Of a stretch of 64,000 nucleotides of DNA, positions 16,796 to 26,820 are shown one piece after another. How positions within the stretch are numbered: position 1 is the first letter of the stretch; every line of letters starts with the position of its first letter. The notes under the pieces are model-generated. The model was not told where the DNA came from and did not search any database. It saw only the letters and a program-made list of their open reading frames with translations. The DNA lies in assembly GCF_002554795.1 (NCBI RefSeq), contig NZ_PDEQ01000004.1, positions 124,001 through 188,000 on the forward strand, read 5' to 3'. The stretch comes from Longibacter salinarum. Its GTDB lineage: Bacteria > Bacteroidota > Rhodothermia > Rhodothermales > Salinibacteraceae. The translations under genes were made by a program, and so were the position numbers.

Positions 16796-18490
16796 ATGAG
16801 TGACGCAAACGAACCGAGCGTGTGGGACGACCCGCCCGCTGGCGCCGACTTTACGATTCGCCTTCCCGAGATCCCGCGCCAGGTCGACCTGGACGCCGTG
16901 GATCCGGCATCTGTGGATGCGGCGCTTCGCTCGGTTGTTCATGACAGCCTGCTACCGGTGACAACCGGCCTGAGTGTGCTGTTCATGTTCAACATGGTGC
17001 TGCATCTGATTTTTGTATCAATGCCTTATGCGGCATACATCTCTTTCCTCGCCGCGACGTCAGCCGTCGGGGCCCTGCTGCTCCGGCTCTTTCTACGGAC
17101 CATGCCGTCCGATCATCCGCGCATGCATGCAGTCAGCGGACTTGTTGTCGGCGTCGTACTGGGCCACACCTTATTTACTCAGATTATCACAGGAAGCATC
17201 CCACTCACGCAGCTGACGTTGTTGCTCGTGGGAGCTGGCGTCATCATCATGTCCCGACGATGGTTCGCCGGATTCCTGGGACTTACTCTGGTCCTCTGGC
17301 TCACGTTGTCCCTGATCTCATTTCCGTTGGCCGATCTGGTCATTCCAGGGATTAGCGTCGGTGCAGCCGCGGCCTTTTCAACCATGATACACGTTGTCCG
17401 GCGGCGGACGAACGTACGGGCGGAGGAGCTCCGGCTCGTAAGCGAAAGCCAGAAAGAAGCGCTCCGGGAGGCTCTGGCGGCTGAGGAACGTCAGCGCGAG
17501 TCCCTGGCCGAGTCAGAGCAAACCCTTCGGGACACGATGAGCGACCTGCAGTCCGCGAAGTCGACCCTTGAGCGACGGGAAGAAGAACTATCGGAGATGG
17601 TCACGGCGTTGACCGAGGCGAAAAAGCAGGCGGAAGAATCCAGCCGGATCAAGTCCGCGATGCTAGCCAACATGAGTCATGAAGTTCGAACTCCACTCAC
17701 GGCCGTTATCGGCTTTTCTGAAATCCTCGCAGAAGAGACGTCCGGAGAAAGCCAGCACTTCGCGTCCCTTATCATGAAGAGTAGCCGTCGCCTGATGGAG
17801 ACGCTGGATTCAGTCCTGAAACTCTCCCGTCTTGAAGCCGGCAAGGTTCAGCTCAACCGCCAATCACTGGATCTCGTCGAAGAGGCAGAAGCGATGATTC
17901 TCGAGCAGTCGAACCGGGCCGACGCTGCCGGAGTGAAACTCGACCTAAGCACCTACGCCGACTCCTGCACCAGTACGCTGGATCACGGCGCCCTTCAGCG
18001 CATCCTGCGAAATCTCGTGGGCAACGCAATCAAGTTTACCGACGAAGGCGGCCATGTGATCATCCGCATTGGACACAGCGCCCACCCGCCCACGGACGCG
18101 GAGGCGGTTCGTAGAGGAGCCCAAATTCATGTCCTCGACGATCCACCGGAACGAGCTACGCATGCCGTCCTCCAGGTTGAAGACACCGGAATCGGTATGT
18201 CCGCTTCATTTCAGGAGAAAATGTTTGAAGCATTCCACCAAGAGAGCCAGGGGTTGAGCCGGAGTCACGAAGGCAGCGGTCTAGGGCTGTCGATCACGCA
18301 ACGCCTGATCCGCTTGATGCAAGGAGAGATTTACGTCGAGAGCGAGAAAGGCGAAGGCACCACCTTTACCGTCTATTTTCCACTGGATCGCTTCCGGTCA
18401 AATGGCCGCTCGACGACAAACGGGATTTCGCAAACCGATTCCTCGGCCAGCGATAGCCCGTCGTCGGAACGAAGTGAACCCGTCACGTGA
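16796..18490 (+). CDS. Membrane-bound sensor histidine kinase
   Basis: A 564-residue protein. An N-terminal domain of about six membrane helices (residues 50-205) is followed by a coiled coil (about 215-285, rich in E, R and Q), HisKA (ANMSHEVRTPLTAVIGFSEIL, phospho-acceptor H295) and HATPase_c with N box (NLVGNAIKFTDEGG), G1 (EDTGIGM), F and G2 (GSGLGLSITQRLI). A Ser/Thr-rich tail ends it. No receiver domain and no adjacent regulator gene exist, so this is an orphan kinase of the 7TM/MASE-like sort with unknown signal. ATG 16796 (MSDANEPSVW) was preferred over the upstream GTG. Confidence 0.92.
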   Translation: MSDANEPSVWDDPPAGADFTIRLPEIPRQVDLDAVDPASVDAALRSVVHDSLLPVTTGLSVLFMFNMVLHLIFVSMPYAAYISFLAATSAVGALLLRLFLRTMPSDHPRMHAVSGLVVGVVLGHTLFTQIITGSIPLTQLTLLLVGAGVIIMSRRWFAGFLGLTLVLWLTLSLISFPLADLVIPGISVGAAAAFSTMIHVVRRRTNVRAEELRLVSESQKEALREALAAEERQRESLAESEQTLRDTMSDLQSAKSTLERREEELSEMVTALTEAKKQAEESSRIKSAMLANMSHEVRTPLTAVIGFSEILAEETSGESQHFASLIMKSSRRLMETLDSVLKLSRLEAGKVQLNRQSLDLVEEAEAMILEQSNRADAAGVKLDLSTYADSCTSTLDHGALQRILRNLVGNAIKFTDEGGHVIIRIGHSAHPPTDAEAVRRGAQIHVLDDPPERATHAVLQVEDTGIGMSASFQEKMFEAFHQESQGLSRSHEGSGLGLSITQRLIRLMQGEIYVESEKGEGTTFTVYFPLDRFRSNGRSTTNGISQTDSSASDSPSSERSEPVT

Positions 18491-18528
18491 AGGTACGTCC
18501 GATTGCGTGTAGATGTAGGAAGCAGAAA

Positions 18529-19341
18529 TCAGGACGTGTGCCAGCGATAACGCTCGCGAAGCTCCGCGTCTTTGCTCCGTTTCACGATGGTCCCGCAGTC
18601 CTGACAGTAAAAAACGATTTCTTTTACCGGTGCGGAGATACCAAGCATGAAGAAGAACCCAGACGTCCATCCGTACTGCGGCTCAACGATTATTTCTGGA
18701 TCACCGACCGTATTCCCGCACTCGCACGTCTTGAACGTCGGGGCTTCTTGAGTCGTACGTCGGGGTAGCGTGTCGACGTCGGCCGCGACAGCAACGCCTG
18801 CACCGCTCTCGCCCTTCGTATCGGCTCCAGCCGGAACGGGATCGCCATCACCACCAACGGGCATCCCCTCCTCTTCGTCGCGCCACCACATCTCACCGAC
18901 CTCGTCCTCTTCTTCGGTCTGGAAGACGTAGTAGTCAGCCGACCAACGGCCCGGCCCGAACACGAATACGACGACAAGCAGGAACAGGACGAGCGCGGAG
19001 AACTCCAGCGATTGGTTTGCGCTGAGCAACCCCTCGTTCAGGTGAACGAAAAACACAGCGCCCACGAGAACAGGGATCTGGGCAAGCGCCGCAATGCGCG
19101 TCAGGAGTCCGACGGCGAGAAGCAGTCCCCCAATCAGGTGGGCGAATGTGACATAATGCACGATGGCAGCCGAGGCGATGTCGAACTGCGACATATCGAC
19201 AAGCGAACTGATGCCGCTGGTCTGCGAGATAAATAATCCTCCGCGCACCAGGAGCCCGACGCCGAGATACACTCGAATGATGTCGAGAACGACCTCCTGA
19301 TGCGACTGAATCCAATCAACAATGCTTCGATACGTACTCAT
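18529..19341 (-). CDS. DoxX-family membrane protein with a C-terminal zinc-ribbon-like domain
   Basis: A 270-residue protein. Residues 15-130 are a four-helix DoxX/SURF4-like membrane domain (VYLGVGLLVRGGLFI, THLI-type helix TFAHLIGGLLLAVGLLTRI). DoxX relatives are linked to quinone-dependent redox chemistry. After an acidic linker (142-200) comes a compact domain with two cysteine pairs, C206/C208 (TCECGN) and C246/C249 (YCQDCG), 38 residues apart, which looks like a zinc ribbon or rubredoxin-type knuckle. The fusion is unusual. The gene is convergent with the sensor kinase, 38 bp away. Confidence 0.85.
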   Translation of the reverse strand: MSTYRSIVDWIQSHQEVVLDIIRVYLGVGLLVRGGLFISQTSGISSLVDMSQFDIASAAIVHYVTFAHLIGGLLLAVGLLTRIAALAQIPVLVGAVFFVHLNEGLLSANQSLEFSALVLFLLVVVFVFGPGRWSADYYVFQTEEEDEVGEMWWRDEEEGMPVGGDGDPVPAGADTKGESGAGVAVAADVDTLPRRTTQEAPTFKTCECGNTVGDPEIIVEPQYGWTSGFFFMLGISAPVKEIVFYCQDCGTIVKRSKDAELRERYRWHTS

Positions 19342-19626
19342 GGCAGTGGCGCGTCAATAGGTGAGGCCGTCGAAATGCGAAAACCGTCGGCAGATAAATC
19401 ATGAAGAAATTCAGAAGATGGTATGACCCGATCGTGTATACGTTGCGTTAAGTCGGACGAATACCGCTTTCGTTACACACGACGTTACATTTCCATCTAC
19501 GAGCACGCGGTATCCCCCTGGGATTGGGCGAGCACGACATCGAACAAATTTTGTGTCTCGGCGGTCACACTGATGTGTATTGGCAGCGTGTATTGCATTC
19601 TCTTTCACTGGTCAAGTCTGTCTTTC

Positions 19627-20136
19627 ATGCCTCCGTCTTTATTTCCCGACCTGCCCGACCACTCGCGTCTGTGGGTTTACACGGCTGCCGAACCATTGTC
19701 GCGCGCCGTCCAGGCAGATTTGATCGAGCGGTTGCAAGCATTCATGGATGACTGGACGTCCCATCAACGACCAGTGCGCGCCCGCGCCACGATCCAGGAT
19801 GACCGATTCGTGATGCTCGCAGCGACGGTTGACGACGGCGACGTGAGCGGGTGCGGAATTGATGCATCGGTCAATGCAATCGATGACGCCGCCGGAAACC
19901 TCGACGTACGATGGGCCGGGCCCCTGGACGTGATTTATCGCGATTCGAATGGCAAGGTCGATATCGTGTCTCGAGCTTCGTTCCGCGAGCTGATCGCAAA
20001 CGGGGCGGTAACAGAGGAAACTCATGTCTTCGATCCGAGCCTCACGACACTGGCTGAACTTCGGAAGGGCCAGTTCGAGCAACAGGCCGCCGACGCCTGG
20101 CATGGCCGGGTCTTCCAGATTCCGTCCGCCGCCTGA
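19627..20136 (+). CDS. Conserved Bacteroidota protein of unknown function
   Basis: A 169-residue soluble protein (MPPSLFPDLPDHSRLWVYTA). Its layout, with a P-x-x-R-hydrophobic-W-hydrophobic-Y start, an FMDDWTSH motif, DDRFVMLAATVDD and a GCGIDASVNAID motif, matches a short family common in Bacteroidota that is sometimes mislabelled an ABC-transporter ATPase. It has no Walker motifs. The Cys in SGCGID is conserved in my memory of the family. ATG 19627 is chosen for that N-terminal match. It lies 58 bp before the K+ channel gene on the same strand. Function unknown. Confidence 0.75.
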   Translation: MPPSLFPDLPDHSRLWVYTAAEPLSRAVQADLIERLQAFMDDWTSHQRPVRARATIQDDRFVMLAATVDDGDVSGCGIDASVNAIDDAAGNLDVRWAGPLDVIYRDSNGKVDIVSRASFRELIANGAVTEETHVFDPSLTTLAELRKGQFEQQAADAWHGRVFQIPSAA

Positions 20137-20194
20137 GCCACAGGCCCTGCTTTCGCTCCGTCTACTCGCGTGCGTCTCCTCGGCCTAGTCCCTG

Positions 20195-21253
20195 ATGAGC
20201 CTTTTCGGCAATCCTTCCGACCGTCTACGGAACTGGTACGTTCGTCTTGATCAGTCACGAAGAGAGATCCTGCTTGCGTCGACGACGCTGCTCTTCGTGA
20301 TCGCGATCGGAACGGCCGGCTATCGCGTGATCGAGGGTTGGCCGTGGATGGACGGCCTGTTCATGACGTTCATCACGCTGACCACGATCGGATTTGCCGA
20401 AGTTCGCCCCCTGTCGGACATCGGGCGGTTCTTCACGATCTTCATTGCGCTCACCGGGATTGGCATCGTGACGTTTGTTGCCGCTCGGTCCGCGCAACTC
20501 CTCCTCGCCAGCGACCGACTCCGCGAACGCCAGAAGATGAAGAAAATAGATCAACTCACCGATCACTACATCGTTTGTGGATATGGGCGCGTCGGACAGC
20601 GCCTTACGGAAGACCTTGAACACGCCGGTCGGGATTACGTCGTCATCGACCAGTCGGACGAAGAAATCGAGCAACTCCAGGACGAGGGGCGGCTGTACGT
20701 CCAGGGAAACGCAGAGGACGAGGATACGCTGAACAAGGCAGGCATTGACCGGGCGTTCGGCGTGATTCTCGCTCTTCCAGACGACAGTTCCAATGTCTTT
20801 GTGACCCTCACCGCTCGGGAGATGAACCCGAACGTGTTCATCCTCGCACGAACGGTCGATCACAGGAACCGGTCAAAGCTTCTGCACGCGGGCGCAGACA
20901 AAGTTATCGCGCCCAGCGAGGTTGGAGCAGACCGGATGGCGCAGGTCATCCTCCGCCCCAACGTGGATCAGTTCCTCGAGAGGGTCCTCCGTGCCGGCGC
21001 CCTCAGCCTGCAGATCGACGAGGTCGAGGTCTTGCCCGGTGCCCCCCTCGCCGGTCAAACGCTCGCCGAGAGTAACTTCCGCCAGCAGTACGATGCGATC
21101 GTCATCGGGATGATCGACCAGAGCGAAGGCAATATGATGCGGTTTAACCCCAATCCGACGTCGAGAATTCAGGAGGGCGACATTTTGATCGTGCTCGGAG
21201 ATCCGGAGATGATTCGCACGCTCCGCGATCAAGGGTGTACGCCCGCGACCTGA
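20195..21253 (+). CDS. Potassium channel with TrkA/RCK domains
   Basis: A 352-residue two-helix channel. Helices lie at about 24-44 and 78-101, with pore loop and filter T-T-I-G-F-A (63-68). The canonical filter is TVGYG/TIGFG, so the last glycine is replaced by alanine. An RCK/TrkA_N domain follows (HYIVCGYGRVGQRLTEDL, 124-141; acidic residue of YVVIDQSDEE) and then a TrkA_C domain (about 265-350). RCK domains gate the pore with NAD(H), nucleotides or Ca2+. The Ala filter could alter selectivity. It is in tandem with the preceding small gene; the next gene starts about 100 bp downstream. Confidence 0.92.
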   Translation: MSLFGNPSDRLRNWYVRLDQSRREILLASTTLLFVIAIGTAGYRVIEGWPWMDGLFMTFITLTTIGFAEVRPLSDIGRFFTIFIALTGIGIVTFVAARSAQLLLASDRLRERQKMKKIDQLTDHYIVCGYGRVGQRLTEDLEHAGRDYVVIDQSDEEIEQLQDEGRLYVQGNAEDEDTLNKAGIDRAFGVILALPDDSSNVFVTLTAREMNPNVFILARTVDHRNRSKLLHAGADKVIAPSEVGADRMAQVILRPNVDQFLERVLRAGALSLQIDEVEVLPGAPLAGQTLAESNFRQQYDAIVIGMIDQSEGNMMRFNPNPTSRIQEGDILIVLGDPEMIRTLRDQGCTPAT

Positions 21254-21357
21254 TTCGATTCGCTGCCCCCCTCGTCTTCCGGCCCTCGGAAACCGCCACC
21301 TCACGGCGAAAGTACCTACGCCCGTTGCTTCGCGCAAAGAGACTCTTTTCTGTACGT

Positions 21358-22359
21358 ATGAGACGAACGTCTATCGCCCGTATGCCGTGGATCCTGCGAA
21401 GCGTCGTCATCGGCGCCATGCTCGCTATTGTCGCCGGGCTTCCTGCTCCGTCGACCGCTCAGGGGTATTTCGATCAGTTTGAGCTCGAAAATATCCTCAC
21501 GCGGCGCGCCGAATCCCTCGACGCGCTCCCAGAGGTCTACTATGAATACATGGTCTATGACGACCCCAGCGGGAATAGCGTCATGGCTCGCAACCGACTT
21601 TATTCGAGGCTCGGCAACGGCGACATGAAGCTTGGCCACCAGCGTGCACAACTCGTCGAGCTCTTGAATCGCATCACGCTGGAAAACGTGTCGCTGGGTG
21701 ATACACTCGTCGTGCCCACCCAGTACGGTCTCGACTTCCGCGCCTACTCTCCCTTCCCACGGTACTACCCGGGCGCAAGAGATCATGACAAGGTCTTTAT
21801 CATCCATAAGACGATTCAGGCCTTTGCGGCATACGAATACGGTACGCTCCAGCGCTGGGGCATCGTCAATACGGGCAACCCGGACTCCACGGCCACGCCG
21901 AATGGTCGATTCAATTTCAACTGGAAGGAGGAGCAGCGTGTGTCCACGTTGAGCCCGCCAGGCGAGGAATGGGAAATGTACTGGGTGTTCAACTTCCACG
22001 CCGCACGCGGCATCCACGTCCACCAGTACGCCATGCCGACCGGTGGACCGACCAGTCACGGCTGTGTCCGCCTCGTCGACGCCGACGCAAAGTGGATCTA
22101 CGACTGGGCCGAGGCCTGGAATACAACGACTGGACATATCGGTCCGGCCAGCGGCCGTGGAAAGCTCAAATCCCCCGGCAGCATGGTGCTTGTTCTTGGC
22201 GAGGACCCGCCCGAACATCACCCGAACCCCTTTCTCGAGAAGCGACGCTACCCGGTACTCAAGCGGGTCTCGCTACCTACCGATCCGTACAGCGTGGAAC
22301 CGGGCACGCCACAGCAGGAAATGTGGGATCGACTTCGCAAGCAACGCGCGTCGCGATAG
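21358..22359 (+). CDS. L,D-transpeptidase (YkuD domain), secreted
   Basis: A 333-residue exported protein. The signal peptide (WILRSVVIGAMLAIVAGLPAP, cleaving near STAQG) is followed by about 130 residues of unassigned N-terminal region and a YkuD catalytic domain. That domain carries the signature H-x-H-Q-Y ... TSHGCVRL with nucleophile C236. Such enzymes cross-link peptidoglycan 3-3 or attach lipoproteins. A conserved TPNGRFNFNWKEE motif (about 178-195) is typical of the family. ATG 21358 is used because the signal peptide follows; a GTG 123 bp upstream is in frame. A strong terminator lies 60 bp downstream. Confidence 0.92.
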   Translation: MRRTSIARMPWILRSVVIGAMLAIVAGLPAPSTAQGYFDQFELENILTRRAESLDALPEVYYEYMVYDDPSGNSVMARNRLYSRLGNGDMKLGHQRAQLVELLNRITLENVSLGDTLVVPTQYGLDFRAYSPFPRYYPGARDHDKVFIIHKTIQAFAAYEYGTLQRWGIVNTGNPDSTATPNGRFNFNWKEEQRVSTLSPPGEEWEMYWVFNFHAARGIHVHQYAMPTGGPTSHGCVRLVDADAKWIYDWAEAWNTTTGHIGPASGRGKLKSPGSMVLVLGEDPPEHHPNPFLEKRRYPVLKRVSLPTDPYSVEPGTPQQEMWDRLRKQRASR

Positions 22360-22418
22360 CCGAAAGATGTGGCGTCTGTCACCCGCTCGGACTCAGACGA
22401 AGCGCACGTCTCCATGCA

Positions 22419-22450
22419 AAAAGCCGACACCCTCACGGGCGTCGGCTTTT
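22419..22450. terminator. Bidirectional terminator between the transpeptidase and lepB
   Basis: A 10-bp perfect stem, AAAAGCCGAC (22419-22428) with GTCGGCTTTT (22441-22450), extended by further G-C pairs into a short loop. The A-run and T-run on the two sides serve both strands. It sits between two converging genes. Confidence 0.88.
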
Positions 22451-22468
22451 CTATTGTGGTATGTTGAC

Positions 22469-22540
22469 AACCTGTTTGGCGGATGGACCGCGAAAAAGTA
22501 GGCGTAGCCGCTCATGTCTTTCGTCGTCCTGACGGTGATC
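22469..22540 (+). repeat. R1 dispersed repeat, copy a (left part only)
   Basis: It starts AACCTGTTTGGCGGATGG and continues about 70 bp with clear similarity to the left part of copy b (read on the minus strand from 32289): both have GCG-AAA, then GCGYAGCCGYTCAYGTCT, then TCGTCG. It stops at the 3' end of lepB with no right terminus, so this copy is truncated. Confidence 0.7.
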
Positions 22541-22549
22541 GCTTCACAC

Positions 22550-23695
22550 CTACGGCGTCACATTATCCGGCAACTGCGTCATGACCGACTCCTCGCGGAA
22601 AACGCTTGCATCGTCAATCCCGCGTAGGATTCGGCTAAACCGGGGCACAACGCTGGAAGGCGAGCGCGAAAAGTAGGTTGCCACAGCTTTGCCGACGATG
22701 TGGTCCTCCGGCACGTAGCCCCAGAACCGACTGTCCTGAGAATTGTCCCGGTTGTCGCCCATGACGAAGTAGTAGTTCTGCTGGAACGTATACTCCGTGG
22801 TTTCTTGACCGTCAATAGCGAACGTAGACTCCGTCATTTGCCGGGCATTTCGGTTCTCATACCGGTCGATCACCGGCCCGTAAATCGGCCAGTTGTCGGC
22901 CGTCAACTCGACGGTAGCCCCCTTCTTCGGGATGAAAATCGGCCCGTAGTTGTCACGCGTATATCCACGGTCGCCCGGATACAGGGACGCCTGAGGCTGC
23001 TGCGTAATCTCCGGCTGAATCCGCTCAATCCACGGAAGATCGGCGATCTCCTTGATGGCGTCCGGGGTTGCGACCATCCGAACGATGCGTGCATCCGACG
23101 TCGGCTGGATCGATGAAATGGCAAGCTCCTCACGACGTGGACGCGGCAGCTGATAGCGCGCATTCTCCTTCGTTACGAGCCAGTTCTGCTGCATACCGTA
23201 ACCGAGCGGATACGCCTTCCCGTCGATGAAGACCACTTTGTCGCGGACGGCGATTGAGTCGCCGGGCATCCCCATGACGCGCTTGATGTAGTGCATGCGC
23301 CGATCGATCGGGCCTGTGTCCGGCGGATAATTAAATACGACCGCGTCGCCCCGCTCTACCTCACCAAAGCCTGGCAGACGCGTGTAGGGAAACTCGACGC
23401 CCGGCACGGACCAGGACTGGATAAACGGAATGCCGACCGACATTGGCATTCGTGGGCCGTAGTGGAGCTTCGATACGTAGAGGTAGTCGCCCACGAGCAG
23501 GTTCCGCTCCATTGATGGAGTCGGAATCGTAAACAGCGCAAAGATGAACATGCGCAGTACGAGAACGACAACCAGAGCAAACCCGAACGCTTCCAGCCAC
23601 TGGCGAAGCGGGCCTTTTTCGGGTCGCGCGTCTGGACGCTCTTCGTCAGCCGTCCGAGCACGCGATCGAACATCAGAGGTGTTTGTTGAGGGCAA
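22550..23695 (-). CDS. lepB: Signal peptidase I
   Basis: A 381-residue membrane-anchored protease that removes signal peptides. A cytosolic N terminus precedes one helix (FALVVVLVLRMFIFALF). Box B has the catalytic serine S61 (IPTPSMERNLLVGD), box D the general-base lysine K138 (MHYIKRVMGMPGDS), and box E reads MGDNRDNSQDSRFWGYV. An insert of about 150 residues between boxes D and E makes it longer than E. coli-type enzymes, as often in Bacteroidota. The only possible start before the helix is a TTG at 23695; no ATG or GTG lies between it and an upstream in-frame stop. It is the last gene of the ileS-to-lepB series. Confidence 0.95.
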   Translation of the reverse strand: MPSTNTSDVRSRARTADEERPDARPEKGPLRQWLEAFGFALVVVLVLRMFIFALFTIPTPSMERNLLVGDYLYVSKLHYGPRMPMSVGIPFIQSWSVPGVEFPYTRLPGFGEVERGDAVVFNYPPDTGPIDRRMHYIKRVMGMPGDSIAVRDKVVFIDGKAYPLGYGMQQNWLVTKENARYQLPRPRREELAISSIQPTSDARIVRMVATPDAIKEIADLPWIERIQPEITQQPQASLYPGDRGYTRDNYGPIFIPKKGATVELTADNWPIYGPVIDRYENRNARQMTESTFAIDGQETTEYTFQQNYYFVMGDNRDNSQDSRFWGYVPEDHIVGKAVATYFSRSPSSVVPRFSRILRGIDDASVFREESVMTQLPDNVTP

Positions 23696-23894
23696 AGTGA
23701 CAGCCGAAGTCAGTGAAAAGGTGAATGCGCGGGCCGAAAACTGCGATCATCTGGACGTAAGGCAGTAGCCCGTGATTGTAAACGAAACCGCCGCGTCCGT
23801 TCGTATCTTTTCGTCTCTCCTCGTTCAGGACATCACGAACGTCATGGTACGCACATGCGCCTCCCTGGTCGAAAGCCCTCCGGAAACCCCAGGT

Positions 23895-24767
23895 TCAGTC
23901 TGTTTCAAGCCAGGGGCGCCGGCCGGGGGTCGTCTCGTAACGAGAGATGCGATCCAGAAAGTAAGATGACCCATCATATCCTGTACGATACCAGCGGCGC
24001 CTTTCGGTTTCAAAATAATAATCGACGTATGGGCTCGGTGCCGCGCGCATGATGGAACCAAGGAGCGCCTGACGAAGCGCAAAGAGCTGTGTTCGGTATT
24101 TCGCCGACGTAGACACGATCAGTCCCCGATCCCGTGCACCATTCGCATCGGTGATTTTAACCGGGATCGAGTCATTCACGACAACCCAGTATTCGAACTG
24201 GACGTATTCATCCCGCGGCTTCCGCAGGTTGAAGTCGGCGAGAACCTGTGTCGGATTTCCAAACTCAGATTGAAGCTTGGCGCGGAGAACGCGTGTCATG
24301 GTGGTGTCGATGGGCGTCAGATGCCGTCCTGCCCCCAGAAATGACCACCGCGTAGAGGAAAAGCGTTTTTCGAACCATCCCCGTTCGAGCTTATGAACGG
24401 CCCTTGCGTTCGAAATGGGGAAGGCGGGTGAATCAACGCTTGACTTCGGCTTCGAAAGACTTGAGCGCAGCGTATCGGAAGGCACGCGAAACCGCTTAGG
24501 CGCCGCGACGGAAACACGACCACGGGTCTTCTGCTCGATGTGCTCGGACAACATCTGAAGACGGGCCCGCTGATACCGTTCAATGAGCGACGGAGACGAC
24601 TCCGTACCCGAGTCGTTCACCTGCGTTTGATACGCGGCGCGACGCATCGGGGTCGACGTGTCGTCAACAGCAATTCGCTGGGCCTGGGCACCTACAGGGC
24701 TGCCGAGCACGACGAGCACCGTAACGACCCAGAGAACATGGTAATCGGCAGAAAGAGAAGCAAGCAT
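23895..24767 (-). CDS. Secreted protein of unknown function
   Basis: A 290-residue protein with a signal peptide (HVLWVVTVLVVLGSPVGAQAQ). The mature part is basic, with a Ser/Lys-rich stretch to about residue 125, then a more structured half (DEYVQFEYWVVVNDSIPVKI, then GLIVSTSAKYRTQLFALRQALL, YVDYYFETERRRWYRTG). I do not recognise a family. No catalytic motif or lipobox is seen. ATG 24767 was chosen; an in-frame GTG at 24779 adds four residues. It lies between lepA and lepB on the same strand with gaps of about 200 bp, so it may be transcribed separately. Confidence 0.7.
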   Translation of the reverse strand: MLASLSADYHVLWVVTVLVVLGSPVGAQAQRIAVDDTSTPMRRAAYQTQVNDSGTESSPSLIERYQRARLQMLSEHIEQKTRGRVSVAAPKRFRVPSDTLRSSLSKPKSSVDSPAFPISNARAVHKLERGWFEKRFSSTRWSFLGAGRHLTPIDTTMTRVLRAKLQSEFGNPTQVLADFNLRKPRDEYVQFEYWVVVNDSIPVKITDANGARDRGLIVSTSAKYRTQLFALRQALLGSIMRAAPSPYVDYYFETERRRWYRTGYDGSSYFLDRISRYETTPGRRPWLETD

Positions 24768-24996
24768 CGGCGAACGCACAAAAAATACCAGCTAGTGGGA
24801 GCGGCGCGAGGCAGTCGGGGCAAATGCGGTAGAGTCGTCCCCGCGATCGCCCGACACAAGATCGGAATCACAGATACGTACATCAAGGAGTATACCCGCG
24901 TCCAACGCCCCGTTATATTCCGCCCAGAGCACGACAATCAACTCTGTATGGGTCACGTCGAAACGGGACGACGACAAACTTTCCCGAACCGTCCGG

Positions 24997-26820
24997 CTAG
25001 TCGTCGTTCATCGAGAGCACCGCGAGAAAGGCTTCCTGCGGCACGTCGACACTCCCGACCTGCTTCATACGCTTCTTACCCTGCTTCTGCTTCTCCCAGA
25101 GTTTACGCTTACGGGTGATGTCCCCGCCGTAGCATTTCGCGGTCACGTTTTTCTTCTGTGCTCGAATCGTTTCTCGCGCCACCACGCGGCGACCGATCGA
25201 TGCCTGTACCGGCACCTCGAACATCTGCTTTGGAATCAGCTCTTTGAGTTTCTTCGTCAGCTTACGTCCAATCTCGTACGCCGAGTCGCGATGAACGATG
25301 GTCGACAGCGCATCGACCGGGTCCTCGTTGATGAGGATCGTGAGCTTGACGAGGTCGCTCTGACGGTATTCGATGAACTCGTAGTCGAACGAGGCATAGC
25401 CGCGGCTCACGCTCTTCAGCGTATCGTAGAAGTCAAACACGATTTCCGCAAGCGGCAACTCGTAAACGAGGCTGACGCGTTCGGTATCGAGCCAGCGCTG
25501 CTCGACGTATTCTCCGCGACGGTCTTCGCAGAGCTGAATCAGGTTGCCAATATAATCGCTCGGCGTAATAATGTCCGCGCGGATGTACGGTTCATACACT
25601 TCGTCGATGTCGCCGTAATGCGGCATCTCTTCCGGGTTGTCCACCGTGACGATGTTTCCATCGTCCTCTTCGCCCGGCTTGCTCACTTTCACGCGGTACT
25701 CCACGTTCGGTACCGTCGTGATGATGTCGAGGCCGAACTCGCGGTCGAGACGCTCCTGGATAATTTCCATGTGGAGCAGACCGAGGAATCCGACGCGGAA
25801 TCCGTAGCCGAGCGCGGCAGAGGTTTCCGGCTCGTAGGTAAGGGACGCGTCGTTTAGTTGCAGCTTATCGAGCGCACTGCGCAGGTCTTCGAAGTCGTCG
25901 GTATCGGTCGGGTAGATTCCGCTAAAGACCATCGGCTTGACCTCCTTGAAGCCCGGGATGGGCTCGGTGGCACCGTTCTTCTCCGTGGTGATCGTATCAC
26001 CAACGCGCGTATCCTGAACGTCCTTCACGGATCCGATGATGTAGCCCACATCTCCGGCGGAGAGCTTGTCGACCTTCTGCCGGCCGAGGCGCAGCGTGCC
26101 TAACTCCTCCGCGTCATACCGTTTCTTATTCGACATGAACTCCATGCCCTCCCCCTGCGACAGCGTACCGTCGAAAATCCGCGCGTAGACGACGGATCCG
26201 CGATAGGAGTCGTACACCGAGTCGAAAATGAGGGCGCGAAGCGGGGCATCTGGATCGCCCGACGGCGGCGGGACGCGGTCGATGATCATCTCCAGTAGAT
26301 CGTCGACGCCGGTACCGGTCTTGGCGCTAACGGCCAGGATGTCTTCGGCTGGCTCGCCGATCAGGTCTTCCAGCGACTGCGCGATGACATCGGGCTGCGC
26401 GACGGGTAGATCGACCTTGTTAAGCACCGGAATAATCTCCAGATCCTGTTCCAGCGCGAGGTACAGGTTTGAAATGGTCTGCGCCTCGATGCCCTGGGCG
26501 GCGTCTACGAGGAGAATGACACCCTCACAGGCCTTCAGCGCACGCGACACTTCGTAGGTGAAGTCGACGTGGCCGGGTGTATCGATGAGGTTGAAGATGT
26601 ACTCTTCCCCATCCTGCGCCTTGTACGTCATACGAACGGCGTGGCTCTTGATCGTGATGCCACGCTCACGCTCGAGATCCATGTCGTCGAGCGTCTGCTC
26701 CTGCATGTCTCGCTCGCTGATCGTCCCGGTCCGCTCAAGCAGCCGGTCAGCCAGCGTGCTCTTGCCGTGGTCGATGTGAGCGATGATGCAAAAGTTACGG
26801 ATCTTCGACTGGTCAGGCAT
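24997..26820 (-). CDS. lepA: Elongation factor 4 (LepA), back-translocating ribosomal GTPase
   Basis: A 607-residue translational GTPase. The G domain carries [15 protein letters not shown] (G1), [14 protein letters not shown] (G2), [12 protein letters not shown] (G3) and NKVDLP (G4). Domain II, two EF-G-like domains and the LepA-specific C-terminal domain (KAKCYGGD-type text [28 protein letters not shown]) complete it. The family is about 600 residues, so it is full length. EF4 acts on stalled or mis-translocated ribosomes and affects 30S biogenesis. It follows lspA by 185 bp on the same strand. Confidence 0.97.
   Translation of the reverse strand: MPDQSKIRNFCIIAHIDHGKSTLADRLLERTGTISERDMQEQTLDDMDLERERGITIKSHAVRMTYKAQDGEEYIFNLIDTPGHVDFTYEVSRALKACEGVILLVDAAQGIEAQTISNLYLALEQDLEIIPVLNKVDLPVAQPDVIAQSLEDLIGEPAEDILAVSAKTGTGVDDLLEMIIDRVPPPSGDPDAPLRALIFDSVYDSYRGSVVYARIFDGTLSQGEGMEFMSNKKRYDAEELGTLRLGRQKVDKLSAGDVGYIIGSVKDVQDTRVGDTITTEKNGATEPIPGFKEVKPMVFSGIYPTDTDDFEDLRSALDKLQLNDASLTYEPETSAALGYGFRVGFLGLLHMEIIQERLDREFGLDIITTVPNVEYRVKVSKPGEEDDGNIVTVDNPEEMPHYGDIDEVYEPYIRADIITPSDYIGNLIQLCEDRRGEYVEQRWLDTERVSLVYELPLAEIVFDFYDTLKSVSRGYASFDYEFIEYRQSDLVKLTILINEDPVDALSTIVHRDSAYEIGRKLTKKLKELIPKQMFEVPVQASIGRRVVARETIRAQKKNVTAKCYGGDITRKRKLWEKQKQGKKRMKQVGSVDVPQEAFLAVLSMNDD

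Noticed and set aside
23695-23750. Small frame MIAVFGPRIHLF upstream of lepB
   Set aside because: It has 25 codons, overlaps the lepB start in another frame and has no family match; probably chance.
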